From Ascoidea rubescens DSM 1968 (lineage: Eukaryota; Ascomycota; Saccharomycetes; Ascoideales; Ascoideaceae), in contig NW_017962916.1 in the NCBI RefSeq assembly GCF_001661345.1, positions 852,461 through 916,460 of the forward strand: a DNA stretch of 64,000 bases. The letters run 5' to 3'. The translations under genes and the position numbers were made by a program. The stretch's first letter is position 1; every line of letters begins with the position of its first letter. Below, piece by piece: positions 28,567 through 39,876 of this stretch. The notes under the pieces are model-generated. The model was given only the letters and a program-made list of their open reading frames with translations, was not told the origin of the DNA and did not search any database.

Positions 28567-28660
28567 GATAATAAATATTTAGTAATTTCGATAATAAATA
28601 TTTAGTAGTTTGATAATAAATATTTAACAATCGAATAATAAATATTTAATATTTAATATT
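28567..28660. repeat. Tandem repeat with GATAATAAATATTTAGTA core
   Basis: Four imperfect copies of a 22-26 bp unit centred on ATAATAAATATTTA, just downstream of the copper ATPase stop. Confidence 0.75.
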
Positions 28661-30131
28661 TGCTTTCTTAATGTCCAATAGTTTTTGTTAAATAGCTTTC
28701 TTGTTTCAAAATTTTGAAAAATAACAAAATAAGGTTTATGTTTAAGTTTAAGTTTTATGTTACATAATAATTTATTCAAAAAGTTTAATAATTTTTAAAT
28801 TTTATTTTTCTTTATTTTTTCTAATTTCTTTTTTAGTTTTTTTCAACTGAAGTTAAATATTATTTTAAAATTTCAATTAATCTTTTAATTTTTTGCTACT
28901 TAAATTGTAAGTGATTATTAAATATGAATATAGCAGTAGTATAAAGGCATTTATCTTAAATGTGTGTGTTGTTTGAGATAACAGGATATTTATAAAAATA
29001 TACAATGGATATTCTATTTATGTAGTTTATGTAGAGTGAGAAAATGAGGTTAATAAAACCACACAGAAATTGGATAAGCACAGAATAAACAAAAATAGAT
29101 GAAGGGAAATGAGAAGACAAAAACCCAAGAAAGAAAAGGAAATGAAAAGGAAATGAAAAGTCAACAGAATAAAGAAAGCATATTTTTACCCACACAAACT
29201 TAAAAAAGATTAATAAAGATATCAAACACTAAGAAGTATATATTAAGCCAAATTAGCAAAATTTAATGAGAATGAGAGAATTTGTGAATCGCAACTTACA
29301 AGTTAGGTAAGTAACTTGATAACAGCCAATGGTAGAAAATCAATAGAAAAAACAAATTGATTTAGGCAATTGCAAATGATAACTTGCAATTCGCATATTA
29401 ATAATTGGAAATACAGTAGATTAACAAGCATATATAAAGCAATGAAATATAAAAAAAACTGAAAAAGTCAATGTTTTTAAAAGAGATTGTTATCTTTTGG
29501 ATATTGTTTGCAACTAAAATGACCTTAATTGAACAAACCAAAAAGCTGGAAAAAAACCAAAATTTATAACAAAGATGCAATTTTCCCTATCCCGCAATAT
29601 AATTATCAAATTAAGGGCTATTAAGTTTACGAAATATCAAGCTACAGAAGAAAATGATGAAATAGTAGGAATAAGATTCACCAATTCAAAGAAATCGAGC
29701 TCAAAAAATGGAGAACAAGATTTTGTTTTTCCAAATTGAATTGAGGATCGGTTTTAAATTTCTTGAATATTATTTACAACGACTAAAGAACAAACAGCTA
29801 CCAACTTTTTGATCATTAAATTCTTGTGTTTTACTGTAACTCCCAACAAAAGATAGGATATAACACTAAGAAAACTATTTAGCTCGCCATGAATAGGTTG
29901 AGCAGCGTTTTGTTAGTTACACAAATTAAATTGGACGCCTAAATCAGTCCAAAAGACTAAAGAACCACAGCACCGGATCGCATCAGCACGCAATAACCTG
30001 CGACTCACAGTAGGGGGCCGCGGCACTGTGCACACTGCTTCTTTGGGACTGTAGTTCCCGAGGGGTTTATCGGAGTACCCGCGTTTTTTCCGGGGTTTTT
30101 CATCACGTGTGTGTACATGTGACTACTGAGA

Positions 30132-30138
30132 CGGGTAA
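30132..30138. promoter_or_regulatory. Reb1-like site CGGGTAA
   Basis: This is the reverse complement of TTACCCG, the core of the general regulatory factor Reb1 site. It lies about 100 bp upstream of the RSM10 ATG, the usual place for a nucleosome-depleted region. Confidence 0.45.
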
Positions 30139-30237
30139 CCTTTTGATTGAGTCTAAAATTTTCGATATAATGAAATATCAACAGAGCATTGGAGAAGAGC
30201 TAGGAGCTTTTGTTGGTTGGAAGCATAGCTTAGAAAC

Positions 30238-31239
30238 ATGTCTCGTCTGCTTTTTTCTGTTTGGTTGAGGGGGAGGCTCTGCTTGGCTCCAGGCAGCATA
30301 CGCTCCACCAATTCCATCAGACCCTTTTCCTCCCTTGGTGCTTTCTACCAGAGCCAGAGCCCAGATCCAAATCAGCAACATAACCAGAACCAGAATAAAG
30401 ACTCACAGCAAAATTTGAAACAAAAAAAACACAAAGGAAATGCCAATAGAATAGCTACAAACAACTCTGGAGATATAAAAAACCACGCTACGTTAGGCCC
30501 AATAGATTTTGAAGCTCTAATTTCAACAAGATATAAGTACGACCCAAAGGTCCTCACTGACCACAATATAATCGAGGGCCCCAACACTCCGATGCCAATC
30601 AATGTTGTAGCAAACTATTACGCTCCATTGCGCAGAGAAATCGTTCATCATGACTTGGTATGCCAAATCCAAATTCGTTCTTACTCTTCTGATATTTTGG
30701 AATTTTATTCCCAGTTTATTTTGCGTTCTGCTTATTATATCAATATTCCTATATCTGGTCCATTACGTCTACCAGTTCAAACTTCAAGATGGACTGTAAT
30801 AAAATCCCCCTTTGCCCAAGCAAAATCAAAAGAAAATTTTGAAAGAAAAACACACAAAAGGGTATTCAAAATCTGGGATTCTGACCCTGAAGTCGTTGAT
30901 ATATGGTTAAGTTTTTTAACCAAACATTCCCTAGACAACATCGGTTTGAAAGTCAACATGTACAAAAGAGAGCCTTTGGATTTCGATAAAGAAATGGAAA
31001 ATATCGACATTTCTGGCTTTATTAATAATTCTAAACTTTTCAATAATCTTGATACTCAAGAGGATATAATTGGTGAAAAAGTACATGAATTATTGAACAC
31101 CTCATCGTTTTCAAGACATTTCAAAGATAACGAATATTATTCTCAAATGTTAGAATCCGTTAATCAAGATTCTGATAAAATTGAATCTTCTAATGGTAAT
31201 TCTAATGAGAATTCCAGTAAACAAAAACCCCAAAGTTGA
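30238..31239 (+). CDS. RSM10: Mitochondrial small-subunit ribosomal protein uS10m
   Basis: A 333-aa protein from the ATG at 30238. The N-terminus (MSRLLFSVWLRGRLCLAPGS, then RPFSSLG) is a mitochondrial presequence. Residues ~45-75 are a Gln/Asn-rich low-complexity insert. The S10 core runs from about 135 to 245: LVCQIQIRSYSSDILEFYSQ, ISGPLRLPVQTSRWTVIKSP, KENFERKTHKRVFKIWDSDP, VDIWLSFLTKHS. Rsm10 sits in the head of the mitoribosomal small subunit. The C-terminal ~80 residues are specific to this lineage and low in complexity. Identification is firm. Confidence 0.95.
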   Translation: MSRLLFSVWLRGRLCLAPGSIRSTNSIRPFSSLGAFYQSQSPDPNQQHNQNQNKDSQQNLKQKKHKGNANRIATNNSGDIKNHATLGPIDFEALISTRYKYDPKVLTDHNIIEGPNTPMPINVVANYYAPLRREIVHHDLVCQIQIRSYSSDILEFYSQFILRSAYYINIPISGPLRLPVQTSRWTVIKSPFAQAKSKENFERKTHKRVFKIWDSDPEVVDIWLSFLTKHSLDNIGLKVNMYKREPLDFDKEMENIDISGFINNSKLFNNLDTQEDIIGEKVHELLNTSSFSRHFKDNEYYSQMLESVNQDSDKIESSNGNSNENSSKQKPQS

Positions 31240-32036
31240 TTATATCTCAAATTATTTCTCAATTATCCTTTGACAAGCACTTTCAATTAATTTCACAAAT
31301 TTAAAAATGGTTTCAATGTACATATATATATCTCTAATTAATATTTTCTTATTAACATTGTAATTTTTTTTCATAACCTTATACCTTTTCAATGATATAA
31401 TCCAACTACAAAACAAGACAAAATAACCGTATTAAAATTTAGATTTATGAAAATATGAAAATATGAGTTAACTAAAAAAAAAATAATTGAAAAAACAACA
31501 AAAATTAAATGGGTTAAAAAAAAATTAATGCGACTAATTATATAAAATTCAATAACCAATAAAAGGTAACTGAAAATAAAAAAGAAATTAACTTGAATAA
31601 AACAGTGTAATTCAAATAAATAAAAATTTTTAAAAAAATGTTCAATCGTTGACTATTCTAATGTTGATAAATCCATTCATAACACATAAAAGAAACAGAA
31701 GCAAAAAGGGAAAAAAAATAAACAAACAAACAAATAAACAGATAAAATAAAAAGCAGCCAATAAAAACACACGTAACAGCGATTGGTATAGAGCCAAATG
31801 TCTAAAAATATAGGAATATAAATAAACGAACTTAAAAAGCAATGGAAGTTGTGAAGTGAGAAAATTAAAAAAATTGAAAAATTAGAAAATTAAAATTAGG
31901 AAAGTACAGAATTCAATAACCATTTGAAAATGATGATGTAAGTAAAAAATAATTGAAGAAAACAGCCAAAATTTCCTAATTTGACAATGTGGGTTTTTTT
32001 TTCCTTGAGATATAAATATGGAATTTAAAGTGATTT
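31240..32036. other. Intergenic between convergent RSM10 and MIH1
   Basis: About 800 bp of very AT-rich DNA with A-rich and T-rich runs that serve as 3' ends of both genes. No coding or RNA gene seen. Confidence 0.5.
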
Positions 32037-32738
32037 TTAATCGAAATTTAATTCGTCAAAGTCTAGATTCAAGCTAGGAGAATCTCCAGCTAAATCTTGC
32101 AATTTTGATAGTAGAAGATCTGCACTCGTTTCTTTTGAATTGTGATCGATTGTATCCAAGCAACCTAATTTATCGAGAGTTGGAAAATTGGGATGGTTAT
32201 CAAAAAAAGAGCTTCTGGACGAATTTGTTGAAAATGTCGAGGTTGTTGAATGTATTAATGAAGGTAGGGAGTCAGTGCTTTCTTCATTAGCTGGGTTGAT
32301 AAATAGATTATTGAGGTCGTTATAATTAATTTGAGAAATTGGTCTCTTTTTAAGATTTGTTTTTATTCTTAGAGGGTTTAAAGAGGTGTTTGATGCGTAT
32401 GGTTTTACAGCAAATGGTCTTTTTAATTTGCTAAAACAGGTTGGAGAGTCTTCCAAGTCATTGTCGTTAAAAGTTGTTTCTAGGTAATCATCATCGTCTT
32501 CGTTATCGAAGTTTTCTAAGCTGTCTATGTTGATGTTGATATTGAGATTGAGATTGAGATTGTTATTGTTATTAACGTTGGTAATATTTTGGTTAAGATT
32601 TTGAATATAATTTTGATTTTGATTGTGATTATAGTTATGTATTTCAATTTGATTTTGGTTATAATTATGTATTTCGATTTGATTATGATTATGATTATGA
32701 TTATGATTATGATTATGATTATTATGATTATGATTATG

Positions 32739-32833
<95 letters not shown>

Positions 32834-32834
32834 N

Positions 32835-32929
<95 letters not shown>

Positions 32930-34177
32930 GTAATTAAGATTATGATTGTGGTTTGATTTTGAATTGAATAAATTAAAATTTATTTTTTTATGTTTTGGGG
33001 TTGAGATTGAGGTTAAACCGTGAAAGGTGTTTGCTCTTGATAACAATTTCTTTGAGTCATTTTTGAATCTGATTAATTCCTTTTCGCAGATTGATTTGTG
33101 GTTGTTGTCATTCATCTCGACGTAAAATTTAGGAAAGCATCTATTTCTTTGAGAGATGAAGAAGTTTTTGTAACCACCATCTAGAATGAGGATGTTTGGG
33201 TAGTTTAGAAAGGGGTAGTTGTTTTCGTTTATAATTCTGTCACAGTTTCTCAAGTGGGAGGCTAGTCTGGGGCCTCTGTAGGAGGAAAATTCGCAGTGAA
33301 AGATGTATAGGTCGTTGTTTTTGAATTTTTTGTATTTGTTGAAGAAGAAGTTTTCTAGGTGGTTTTGGGAGTTGATGTTTATTGCGCCATTGATGTGGCC
33401 TCCATTGAATTCGTAATTGAAGCGACAGTCTATTATTTGTATTTTGGAGAAGTAGGTGTTGTAGTGGCCATCGAGGATTTTGCATAGAGTGTCGACATCT
33501 ATTCTTGGGATTTGGTCGTCTTTGACAAAAAAAGTTTTCAAGTTTGAAGATTTGATTAGGTTTTTATTTTTTGAAGTATTTGAGGAGAAGAAGGAGGAAG
33601 AGGAGCAGTTGTAAGCCTTTGGAGTGTTGGGAATTGTGTTTGGGAGGTTATTTGAGGTTGATATTTTAGTTGATGATTTAGTTGATGTTTTTGTTGAAGT
33701 GTTGTCGAATTTAAGAGGAAAAGAGATTGAAGAGGAGGAGAAAGAGGAAGATGTTGATTTTTTGCAAGGAGATTCAAAATAAGAAGAATCATTATCGTCA
33801 TCGTTATCATTATCAATGTCGTTAATGTCGTTATTGTTGCTGTTGTTGTTGCTGTTATTATTGTAATTGTAGTTATTGAGATAGTCATCATAATCAGTGT
33901 CGGTGTCGTATATATCGTTATCTTTTAGTGAGGACAATCTTAGTTTTAAAGAAGGTTTTTTAGATAAATTAGGGTTAAATATGGAAGAAGCAGATGAGGA
34001 TGAAAATGAGGATGAGGATGAAGAGTTTAGAAGGTTGTTTGATGAGATTTTCAAAGAGTTTTTTATGGAGTTCTTTGAGGAATTCTTTGAAGAGGAAGAA
34101 AGAGAGCGAGAATGGGATAGAGATAAGGATAGAGAAGAGAGAGATTTAGAATTGGAGTTATAATTTGAGTGGGAAAA

Positions 34178-34210
<33 letters not shown>

Positions 34211-34669
34211 TTTGCAGTAAGTAGAGTTGGAAGAAGAGTTGGAGCCGTAATTTTGATTGGAATCTTGATTAGAACAGTGTTTCTTTGAATTGTTGTTGTT
34301 TTGTTTTAATTTAAAGTTGCTCAAGTTGGAAAGAGAGCTTGAATGGTTGTGAATATGAATATGGTTATTGCAATTGAGGTGGGAGTGGGAGGAGTGAAGA
34401 GAGTAGTTGTCGTTGTTGTGATAAGGTTTTCTTATCAAGTTGTTATGGGAAATGGACTTGAGAGAAATGAAAGAGTTTAGAGAAGAGTTTGAAGACTTTT
34501 TGGAGACAGAGGAGAGAGAGAGAGAGGAGGAGGAGGAGGAGGAGGAGGAAGGAGCAGAGGAAGCAGGAGCAGCAGAAGCAGCAGAAGAAGCAGAGGAGGG
34601 AGGAGTGGGAAAGATGTAGTCTTCAGGCAATTCAAAGGAGAATTGGTAGTCCAAGGGGTTGTTGAGCAT
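32037..34669 (-). CDS. MIH1: M-phase inducer phosphatase Mih1 (Cdc25 family)
   Basis: One gene read from the ATG at 34669 to a stop at 32037, with an ambiguous base (n) at 32834 that breaks the frame inside an AAT repeat. The first ~380 residues are Ser/Asn rich, with SHSHSHSHS and long Ser runs. The rhodanese-like Cdc25 catalytic domain spans ~390-560: IPRIDVDTLCKILDG, IIDCRFNYEFNGGHINGAIN, and the active site HCEFSSYRGPR (C-X5-R, Cys ~459). After the domain comes a poly-Asn tract of roughly 60 residues, then an H/N/Q-rich stretch, then a tail ending SLNLDFDELNFD in the frame after the n. Mih1 removes the inhibitory tyrosine phosphate placed on Cdc28 by Swe1. The catalytic residues are intact. 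The frame break is best read as an assembly artefact in the repeat. Confidence 0.9.
32739..32929. repeat. (ATT)n/(AAT)n tract with ambiguous base, coding poly-Asn in MIH1
   Basis: About 190 bp of nearly pure trinucleotide repeat. Position 32834 is n, and one base stands where two are expected, so the two halves are out of phase. On the minus strand both flanks read as Asn codons in their own frame, so the true repeat length is unknown. Confidence 0.95.
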
Positions 34670-36190
34670 GTTGTGGAGAGGCAGAAGATAGTAGGAAGCA
34701 GAGAGAAGAAGAGAAGAGACTAAAGGAACATGAAGAGTATATTTACAATTGGAGATACAAATATAAATATAGCAGAGGAAGCAGAAGCAGGAGCAGAGGA
34801 GGAGGAAGAGAAAAGGAAGGAAAGTGAATTGATATATATGAGAAAATCAGATTAGAAGAGAAGCAGCAAATAACAACAGAGAAGAAGCTGAGTTTTCGCA
34901 AAATGAAATGAAATGCTCTGCTTTTTGGCTTTTGGCTTTTTTCGTTTCCATTTTCTTTTCATTTTCGTTACACTTTTCAACAACTGAACAATGCGAGCCT
35001 TTGCGTTGTGTTGTTTACCGCCTTCCTAATCCGGCACACGTAAACACTCCGCCCAAAAAGGCACCTGCCGCATGCGGCCAGCCCCATCCTCAGCGCTGGC
35101 CAATCAGCGCCCGACGTTCACACGCACCCAGACGCCCGCAGGCGCGGTACGCCAGACGGATCTTGTCCGCACGTGGCAACGCCCTCGGATGGTTGCCAGA
35201 TCAGCGCAGTGTTCGCTCCCCCTGGCGAACACGCGCGGATGCACGCGTTCCGCTGCGCTGCTGCATCCAGCCGGCTCTGCGTAGCCCTGGAGAAGGTCTT
35301 TCTTGGGTCGTTACCACATCTCTCGTTCTTGTCTCTTTTCTCTTTTCACCTAAAATTTCTCAATTCAAGTTTACTGTCAAGTTTATTCAAGTTTATTCCT
35401 CTGGTTGGATCCTCTCGAGGCAATTCCACCACCCAGTCTGATTGCACAGATCTTGAAACCTGGTTAACTGCTGCTGCTCTTTCCTTCCTTCCACATCCCA
35501 CATCCCACATTTGGCCAATGCCACTCCCAGATTATCTCTTTCCAGCGCTCTATCGTTCTCATATACCACTGCTTCAACCCTCTTTGCTAACCTGTTGCTA
35601 TATCTCTCGCGCATTCTACAATTTAACTATTCAAATAATGCTATTCTAAAAAATATTATTATTTGCATCCAATAAATAATGCCATTTGAGATCGTATTGA
35701 GAATTTGAATATTCTTTTCCAAAATTCTCCAGAAGCTGAAATTCCGAAAAGACAAAACAAACTGAAATACACAAATGACGCACGTGCAGATCGCGCTCAT
35801 ATTATACTTTTTCGCACTCCTCCGCTTCTTTTGCTTTTTTCGTTTTTTCTGCTTTTTCTGCTTTTTCTTGATTTTGGTCATCGGCGTTTACAATTATTTC
35901 GACTTGACGGAGATCTTTGGAGATCTTTTTGCTGGCCAATCGGCGTTGTTGAATTTTTAATTCTATTTTGAAAAATTATCTTCAATTCCCATCATATCCA
36001 CTTCTCGTTATCTAATAAATCTACACTTCTTTGACATTAATCTACAAATGCAATCTCCTTTACAATCTTATTTACAATCTCATTTATAACCCCCATTTAT
36101 TCTCATAAATCTCAAAATTTTTATCTCATCTCTTATATTTGCATATCACTAATTTTCAATCCTCAATACTCGATACCCAGATATTCCACA
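34670..36190. promoter_or_regulatory. MIH1 upstream region with GC-rich, dyad-rich island
   Basis: About 1.5 kb. Next to the MIH1 ATG (34670-34870) the minus strand is C/T-rich, like a long leader. From about 34990 to 35290 the sequence is strikingly GC-rich. It holds a CCAAT box (35100-35104), the palindrome GCCGCATGCGGC (35067-35078), hairpins at 35174-35198 and 35209-35232, and an ACGCGT at 35243-35248. Several frames are open across the island, but composition and lack of domains argue against coding. The rest is AT-rich; a 61-aa Phe-rich frame at 35775 was rejected. Confidence 0.5.
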
Positions 36191-36373
36191 ATGTTTATCA
36201 AAGCAGCAAGCTATAGAAGACTAACAAACTCTTTATTCTCAACAACCTTTCTAATTGCCTTTGGTGTTGTATCTTTTGGTTCTCTTTTGGAATGTCCAAT
36301 AAATCAATCAATGGCCAACGACACAAATGAAAATAACAAAATCAAATTACAAGCTGCTCTAGAAAAATTAGAT

Positions 36374-36406
<33 letters not shown>

Positions 36407-36481
36407 AACAGTCTTTTTCACTCTGACTTCCTTCATAAACACCTCTTAAATAACAACATAATAAAGAGCATACTGAAATAA
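36191..36481 (+). CDS. Hypothetical small membrane protein, 96 aa
   Basis: The ATG at 36191 follows an A-rich context. The N-terminus MFIKAASYRRLTNSLFSTTF is basic and leads into a single hydrophobic segment (FLIAFGVVSFGSLLECPI). A short charged stretch, a 12-residue Asn run encoded by AAC repeats and a His/Leu/Asn-rich end follow. This could be a mitochondrial or ER single-span protein. I do not recognise the family, and the Asn run inflates the ORF length. Possible but unproven. Confidence 0.4.
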
Positions 36482-37014
36482 CTCTACAACCACTCTCGCT
36501 GCTTGCAGTCTTCTCTTCACGTTCTCACTTGGATAATGCTCGGTTCATATCTCGACTTATATAAATGCCCATTAGACCCTTTCTCTTGTTTTTATTCTCT
36601 TCCAACCCTCCACTCTACTCTCTTCTTTATCTCCCTCTTAATATTCTCTGTATCTCCCCTTATACTATATACTTGCCTCAATCAACATTATCTTCTTCAA
36701 TTGTACTTCCACTTCTTCCACTTCCTCCACAAATCTCGCCTTTCCCTTTTCAGACGCCTTCCGTGCTTTTGGTCTCTGTTTTGCTTTTTTTGTGTATTTC
36801 CATTTTTTGATCTGAAAAATAAACACTTCAACTCTTATTCATTTCTTCAATTCTTCAACTCTCATTCATTTCTTATTCAATTCTCGCTCAACTTTCATTC
36901 AACTATCTCTTCACAATATCTCTGTACCATATCATTTACAACCCACTTTTCACTCTCTCTCCTTCTTCTCCCTCTCCCTCTCTTTCTCTCTCTTATCCTG
37001 TACACTAAATTCTC
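36482..37014. promoter_or_regulatory. CDC15 upstream region with C/T-rich leader
   Basis: A 533-bp strongly pyrimidine-rich plus strand. The last ~70 bp before the CDC15 ATG are almost only C and T (CTCTCTCCTTCTTCTCCCTC). The frames that remain open here are Leu/Phe/Ser runs typical of pyrimidine tracts, not proteins. Confidence 0.5.
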
Positions 37015-39876
37015 ATGGACTCAAATAATTTATTACTCACATCGCTCAATACCCCGGCTTTAGATAACTATGAAATCAAAGAATGTCTAGGTAAAGGTGC
37101 CTTTGCAATTGTCTACAAAGCAATCAACAAAAACACCTCAAGACTAATTGCCATAAAACAAATCCTAATTGACTCAAACAACCTATCTCTAATCAACAAC
37201 AACAACAACAACAACAACAACGGCAACAAAAACACCATTTTAATGTCTGAAATCAACCTACTCAAATCTCTAAACCATAAAAATATCATAAAATACTATG
37301 GCTACTCAATAAACAACAACAACCTAAATCTATACCTAGAATACTGCTCAAGGGGCTCACTAAGAAGCTTATACAAATTCTACTTTAAAAAAAAAAATAA
37401 AAACTTGTCTGAAAATTTAACAAAAAACTACATCAAACAGGTTCTTAATGGCCTCATCTACTTGCACAAAAATAACATCGTTCATAGAGACATAAAAGCT
37501 GCTAATATTCTTCTCTCCTCTGATAACACTGTCAAACTAGCTGATTTCGGCGTATCAATCAACCTAAACACATACTCCTTCAAAAATATCAATCCTGTTG
37601 GTACCCCCAATTGGATGGCCCCAGAAATCATAACATTGGAAAAAATCACAACGAGTTGCGATATCTGGTCCTTGGGTGCAACTATTATCGAAATACTAAC
37701 CCAACATCCTCCTTATTACGAATTAAATGCAATGGCTGCTTTGCATGCCATTGTAACTGACGAGTTTCCTCCCCTACCAAAAAAGATATCCCTTAACTGC
37801 AAAAAATTCCTATTAAAATGTTTTGAAAAAAATCCAAATTTAAGAATCTCTGCAAAGGAACTACTAAATCATCAATGGCTAAATCATTCCCTATTAACCT
37901 CTTCAAAATCTCTAAGCTCAGTTTCCTTTTCAAAATATAATCTCAACAAAAATATCAATAACAACAGCAACAGCAGCAACAGCAGCAGCAATAACAGCCA
38001 TCTCAACAGTTTTGTCAATAATAACATTATCAATAACAACATCAACGGCCATATTATTAACAGCCACACCACTCATAACAATCATGTAAATCCAAATTTA
38101 TCACATATAAACAAACCTTCAATTTTAAGATTTAAAGAAACAAAAAATGACCTAGATCATTGGGACGAAGATTTTGAAAATTTAGAAAATCTAAATAAAA
38201 ATCAACTTAAAAATATTAATATCAATATAGTAAATAACAAAGACAACAATAACAACAAAAACAACTCGAAATTTAACCCAGTGACCTTGCCAAATATAAA
38301 CTCATCAAGAATATTATCAAACCCAATAACAAAATCAGTTTCAAATTTCAATTTAAATTCAAATTTAAAATATATCAATGGGTTGGAAAATTTTAAAGAA
38401 ACAAATGAAAACGAAGATGATGAAAATCTTATAAAAACATTTCAGGAATTCAAAATCAGCCAATTTAACTCAAAAAATAACCATACCAATCTCAGTTCTC
38501 AAAAGATTAATTTAAAAGATAACATAGAGTTTACAAGATTATTAGAAGAAGAAATCAATAAAAGCGACGATGACAATAACAATGTCTACACCAGTAATAT
38601 GAGTATTCAAAGTCAAAGTCAAAGTCAAATTATATCGCTTCCACCAAACATAAATAATACTAATAATACTAATAATACAACAGCTAGTGTCCTTACAGGA
38701 AACAAGAGTCATAAAAGTAGTAAAAGTTTTGGCAGTATCAAAGAAATTAAAGAAGATAAAGAGATTAAAGAGATCAAAGAGAAAATTAACCTAGACAAAT
38801 TTAACGAATTAAATGTCAGTTCAATTGAAGTTAATGAAATTGAAGAAGTTATTGATCAATTTTTAAAATTGATAACTAAAAATGATATTAATAAAATCCG
38901 ACAATTTAATCATTATTACTATACCGAACTAAATAATAGCTTGTTCAAGATTTATTTTTCATTGCGAGAAAACTCCAAATTGATTGAGGTTTTAATGGAA
39001 AATGCTAGATTTAAGAAAAAATATGAGTATTTGAATATGGACTATATCAGATTATTGGATCGATTGTCTATATCGAATAATGCCAATGAGGATCTAGTTG
39101 TTAACATAATAAAAATCATGGGGGTAATGTTTGAGAACTATTTAGAAAAATTTGAAAAAGAATTCATCAATATTGGAGGAATTATAATAGTGTTTCGGTT
39201 TTTGTCAAACAAATTTTCAAACAAAATTAAAATCGAAATTGTCAAGTTTATTAATAAATTTTTCATTCAAACAAACAAATTCAAAAGAGAATTTCTAATG
39301 AATGGAGGGTTGTTTGAAATGATAAAGTTTTTGCAGCAAGACTATGATGTGATACCTGAAATGGTGATTAGTGGAATTAATGGAATTCACTTGTTAATAC
39401 TTGAAAATGATAATAATAATAATAAAGATGAAATGAGAGAAGATGAAATAGAAAAAGAAACTAACAGCTATATATACACACTATTGAACTATCACATAAT
39501 AGACTGGATGGGAATTGCATTGTTGAACCTAGTTGGAAACTATAATAAGCACAACAGAGAGCACATTGATAAGATTTTTGGAATAATAAAAAAAATGACT
39601 GGAACATCTATTCCAGTACACTGCTCCCATATGTTCTTTGGAAGCTTGATTAAGCTGTTTAATCACCCCAGTTTAACAAAAGGCAACAAGATAATGGCAC
39701 TTGAAATACTCAAGAGAATGAGTAGGAACAACAAAAAGGCACTAATATCAGCACATATCGGATCGTTTCTCAAAACAAATATCAAAAGCCCTCCCAGTGA
39801 GAAAGAAGTGGTGGTGTTGATTAACGAGCTTTATGCAATCTTTTCCGGGTATATAAAGCAGTCCTCAGAACAATAA
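37015..39876 (+). CDS. CDC15: Mitotic exit network kinase Cdc15
   Basis: A 953-aa Ser/Thr kinase with the catalytic domain at the N-terminus (~19-290). Visible motifs are the glycine loop GKGAFAIVYKA, HRDIKAANILLSSDNTVKLA (catalytic Asp ~159), DFG (~177), and PVGTPNWMAPE followed by CDIWSLGATIIE. Two Asn runs interrupt it: an insert near residue 63 in the N-lobe and a longer Asn/Ser region after the domain. Residues ~620-950 form helical repeats resembling armadillo/HEAT segments (GMIKFLQQ-like, KMTGTSIPVHCSHMFFGSLI), as in Cdc15 and fission-yeast Cdc7. Cdc15 acts downstream of the Tem1 GTPase at spindle poles and activates Dbf2-Mob1 for mitotic exit and septation. Length matches S. cerevisiae Cdc15 (974 aa). 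Identification is good. Confidence 0.9.
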   Translation: MDSNNLLLTSLNTPALDNYEIKECLGKGAFAIVYKAINKNTSRLIAIKQILIDSNNLSLINNNNNNNNNGNKNTILMSEINLLKSLNHKNIIKYYGYSINNNNLNLYLEYCSRGSLRSLYKFYFKKKNKNLSENLTKNYIKQVLNGLIYLHKNNIVHRDIKAANILLSSDNTVKLADFGVSINLNTYSFKNINPVGTPNWMAPEIITLEKITTSCDIWSLGATIIEILTQHPPYYELNAMAALHAIVTDEFPPLPKKISLNCKKFLLKCFEKNPNLRISAKELLNHQWLNHSLLTSSKSLSSVSFSKYNLNKNINNNSNSSNSSSNNSHLNSFVNNNIINNNINGHIINSHTTHNNHVNPNLSHINKPSILRFKETKNDLDHWDEDFENLENLNKNQLKNININIVNNKDNNNNKNNSKFNPVTLPNINSSRILSNPITKSVSNFNLNSNLKYINGLENFKETNENEDDENLIKTFQEFKISQFNSKNNHTNLSSQKINLKDNIEFTRLLEEEINKSDDDNNNVYTSNMSIQSQSQSQIISLPPNINNTNNTNNTTASVLTGNKSHKSSKSFGSIKEIKEDKEIKEIKEKINLDKFNELNVSSIEVNEIEEVIDQFLKLITKNDINKIRQFNHYYYTELNNSLFKIYFSLRENSKLIEVLMENARFKKKYEYLNMDYIRLLDRLSISNNANEDLVVNIIKIMGVMFENYLEKFEKEFINIGGIIIVFRFLSNKFSNKIKIEIVKFINKFFIQTNKFKREFLMNGGLFEMIKFLQQDYDVIPEMVISGINGIHLLILENDNNNNKDEMREDEIEKETNSYIYTLLNYHIIDWMGIALLNLVGNYNKHNREHIDKIFGIIKKMTGTSIPVHCSHMFFGSLIKLFNHPSLTKGNKIMALEILKRMSRNNKKALISAHIGSFLKTNIKSPPSEKEVVVLINELYAIFSGYIKQSSEQ

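Larger units (their letters stand above)
28520..30237. other. Intergenic region upstream of RSM10
   Basis: About 1.7 kb without a supported gene. The first part holds a ~24-bp tandem repeat (28567-28660). The middle is AT-rich with only short frames. From about 29980 to 30110 the DNA becomes GC-rich (CCGCGG, GCACTGTGC). It contains a CACGTG near 30105 and a Reb1-like CGGGTAA at 30132-30138, about 100 bp before the RSM10 ATG. Confidence 0.5.

Noticed and set aside
34908-35649. Overlapping open frames across the GC-rich island
   Set aside because: GC-rich DNA lacks stop codons by chance. The frames overlap one another, are Arg/Pro/Ala rich and contain no domain.
35775-35960. 61-aa Phe-rich ORF resembling a membrane peptide
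   Set aside because: It consists mainly of FFCFF-type repeats from a TTTTTCTGC repeat, matches no family, and reads as simple-sequence DNA.
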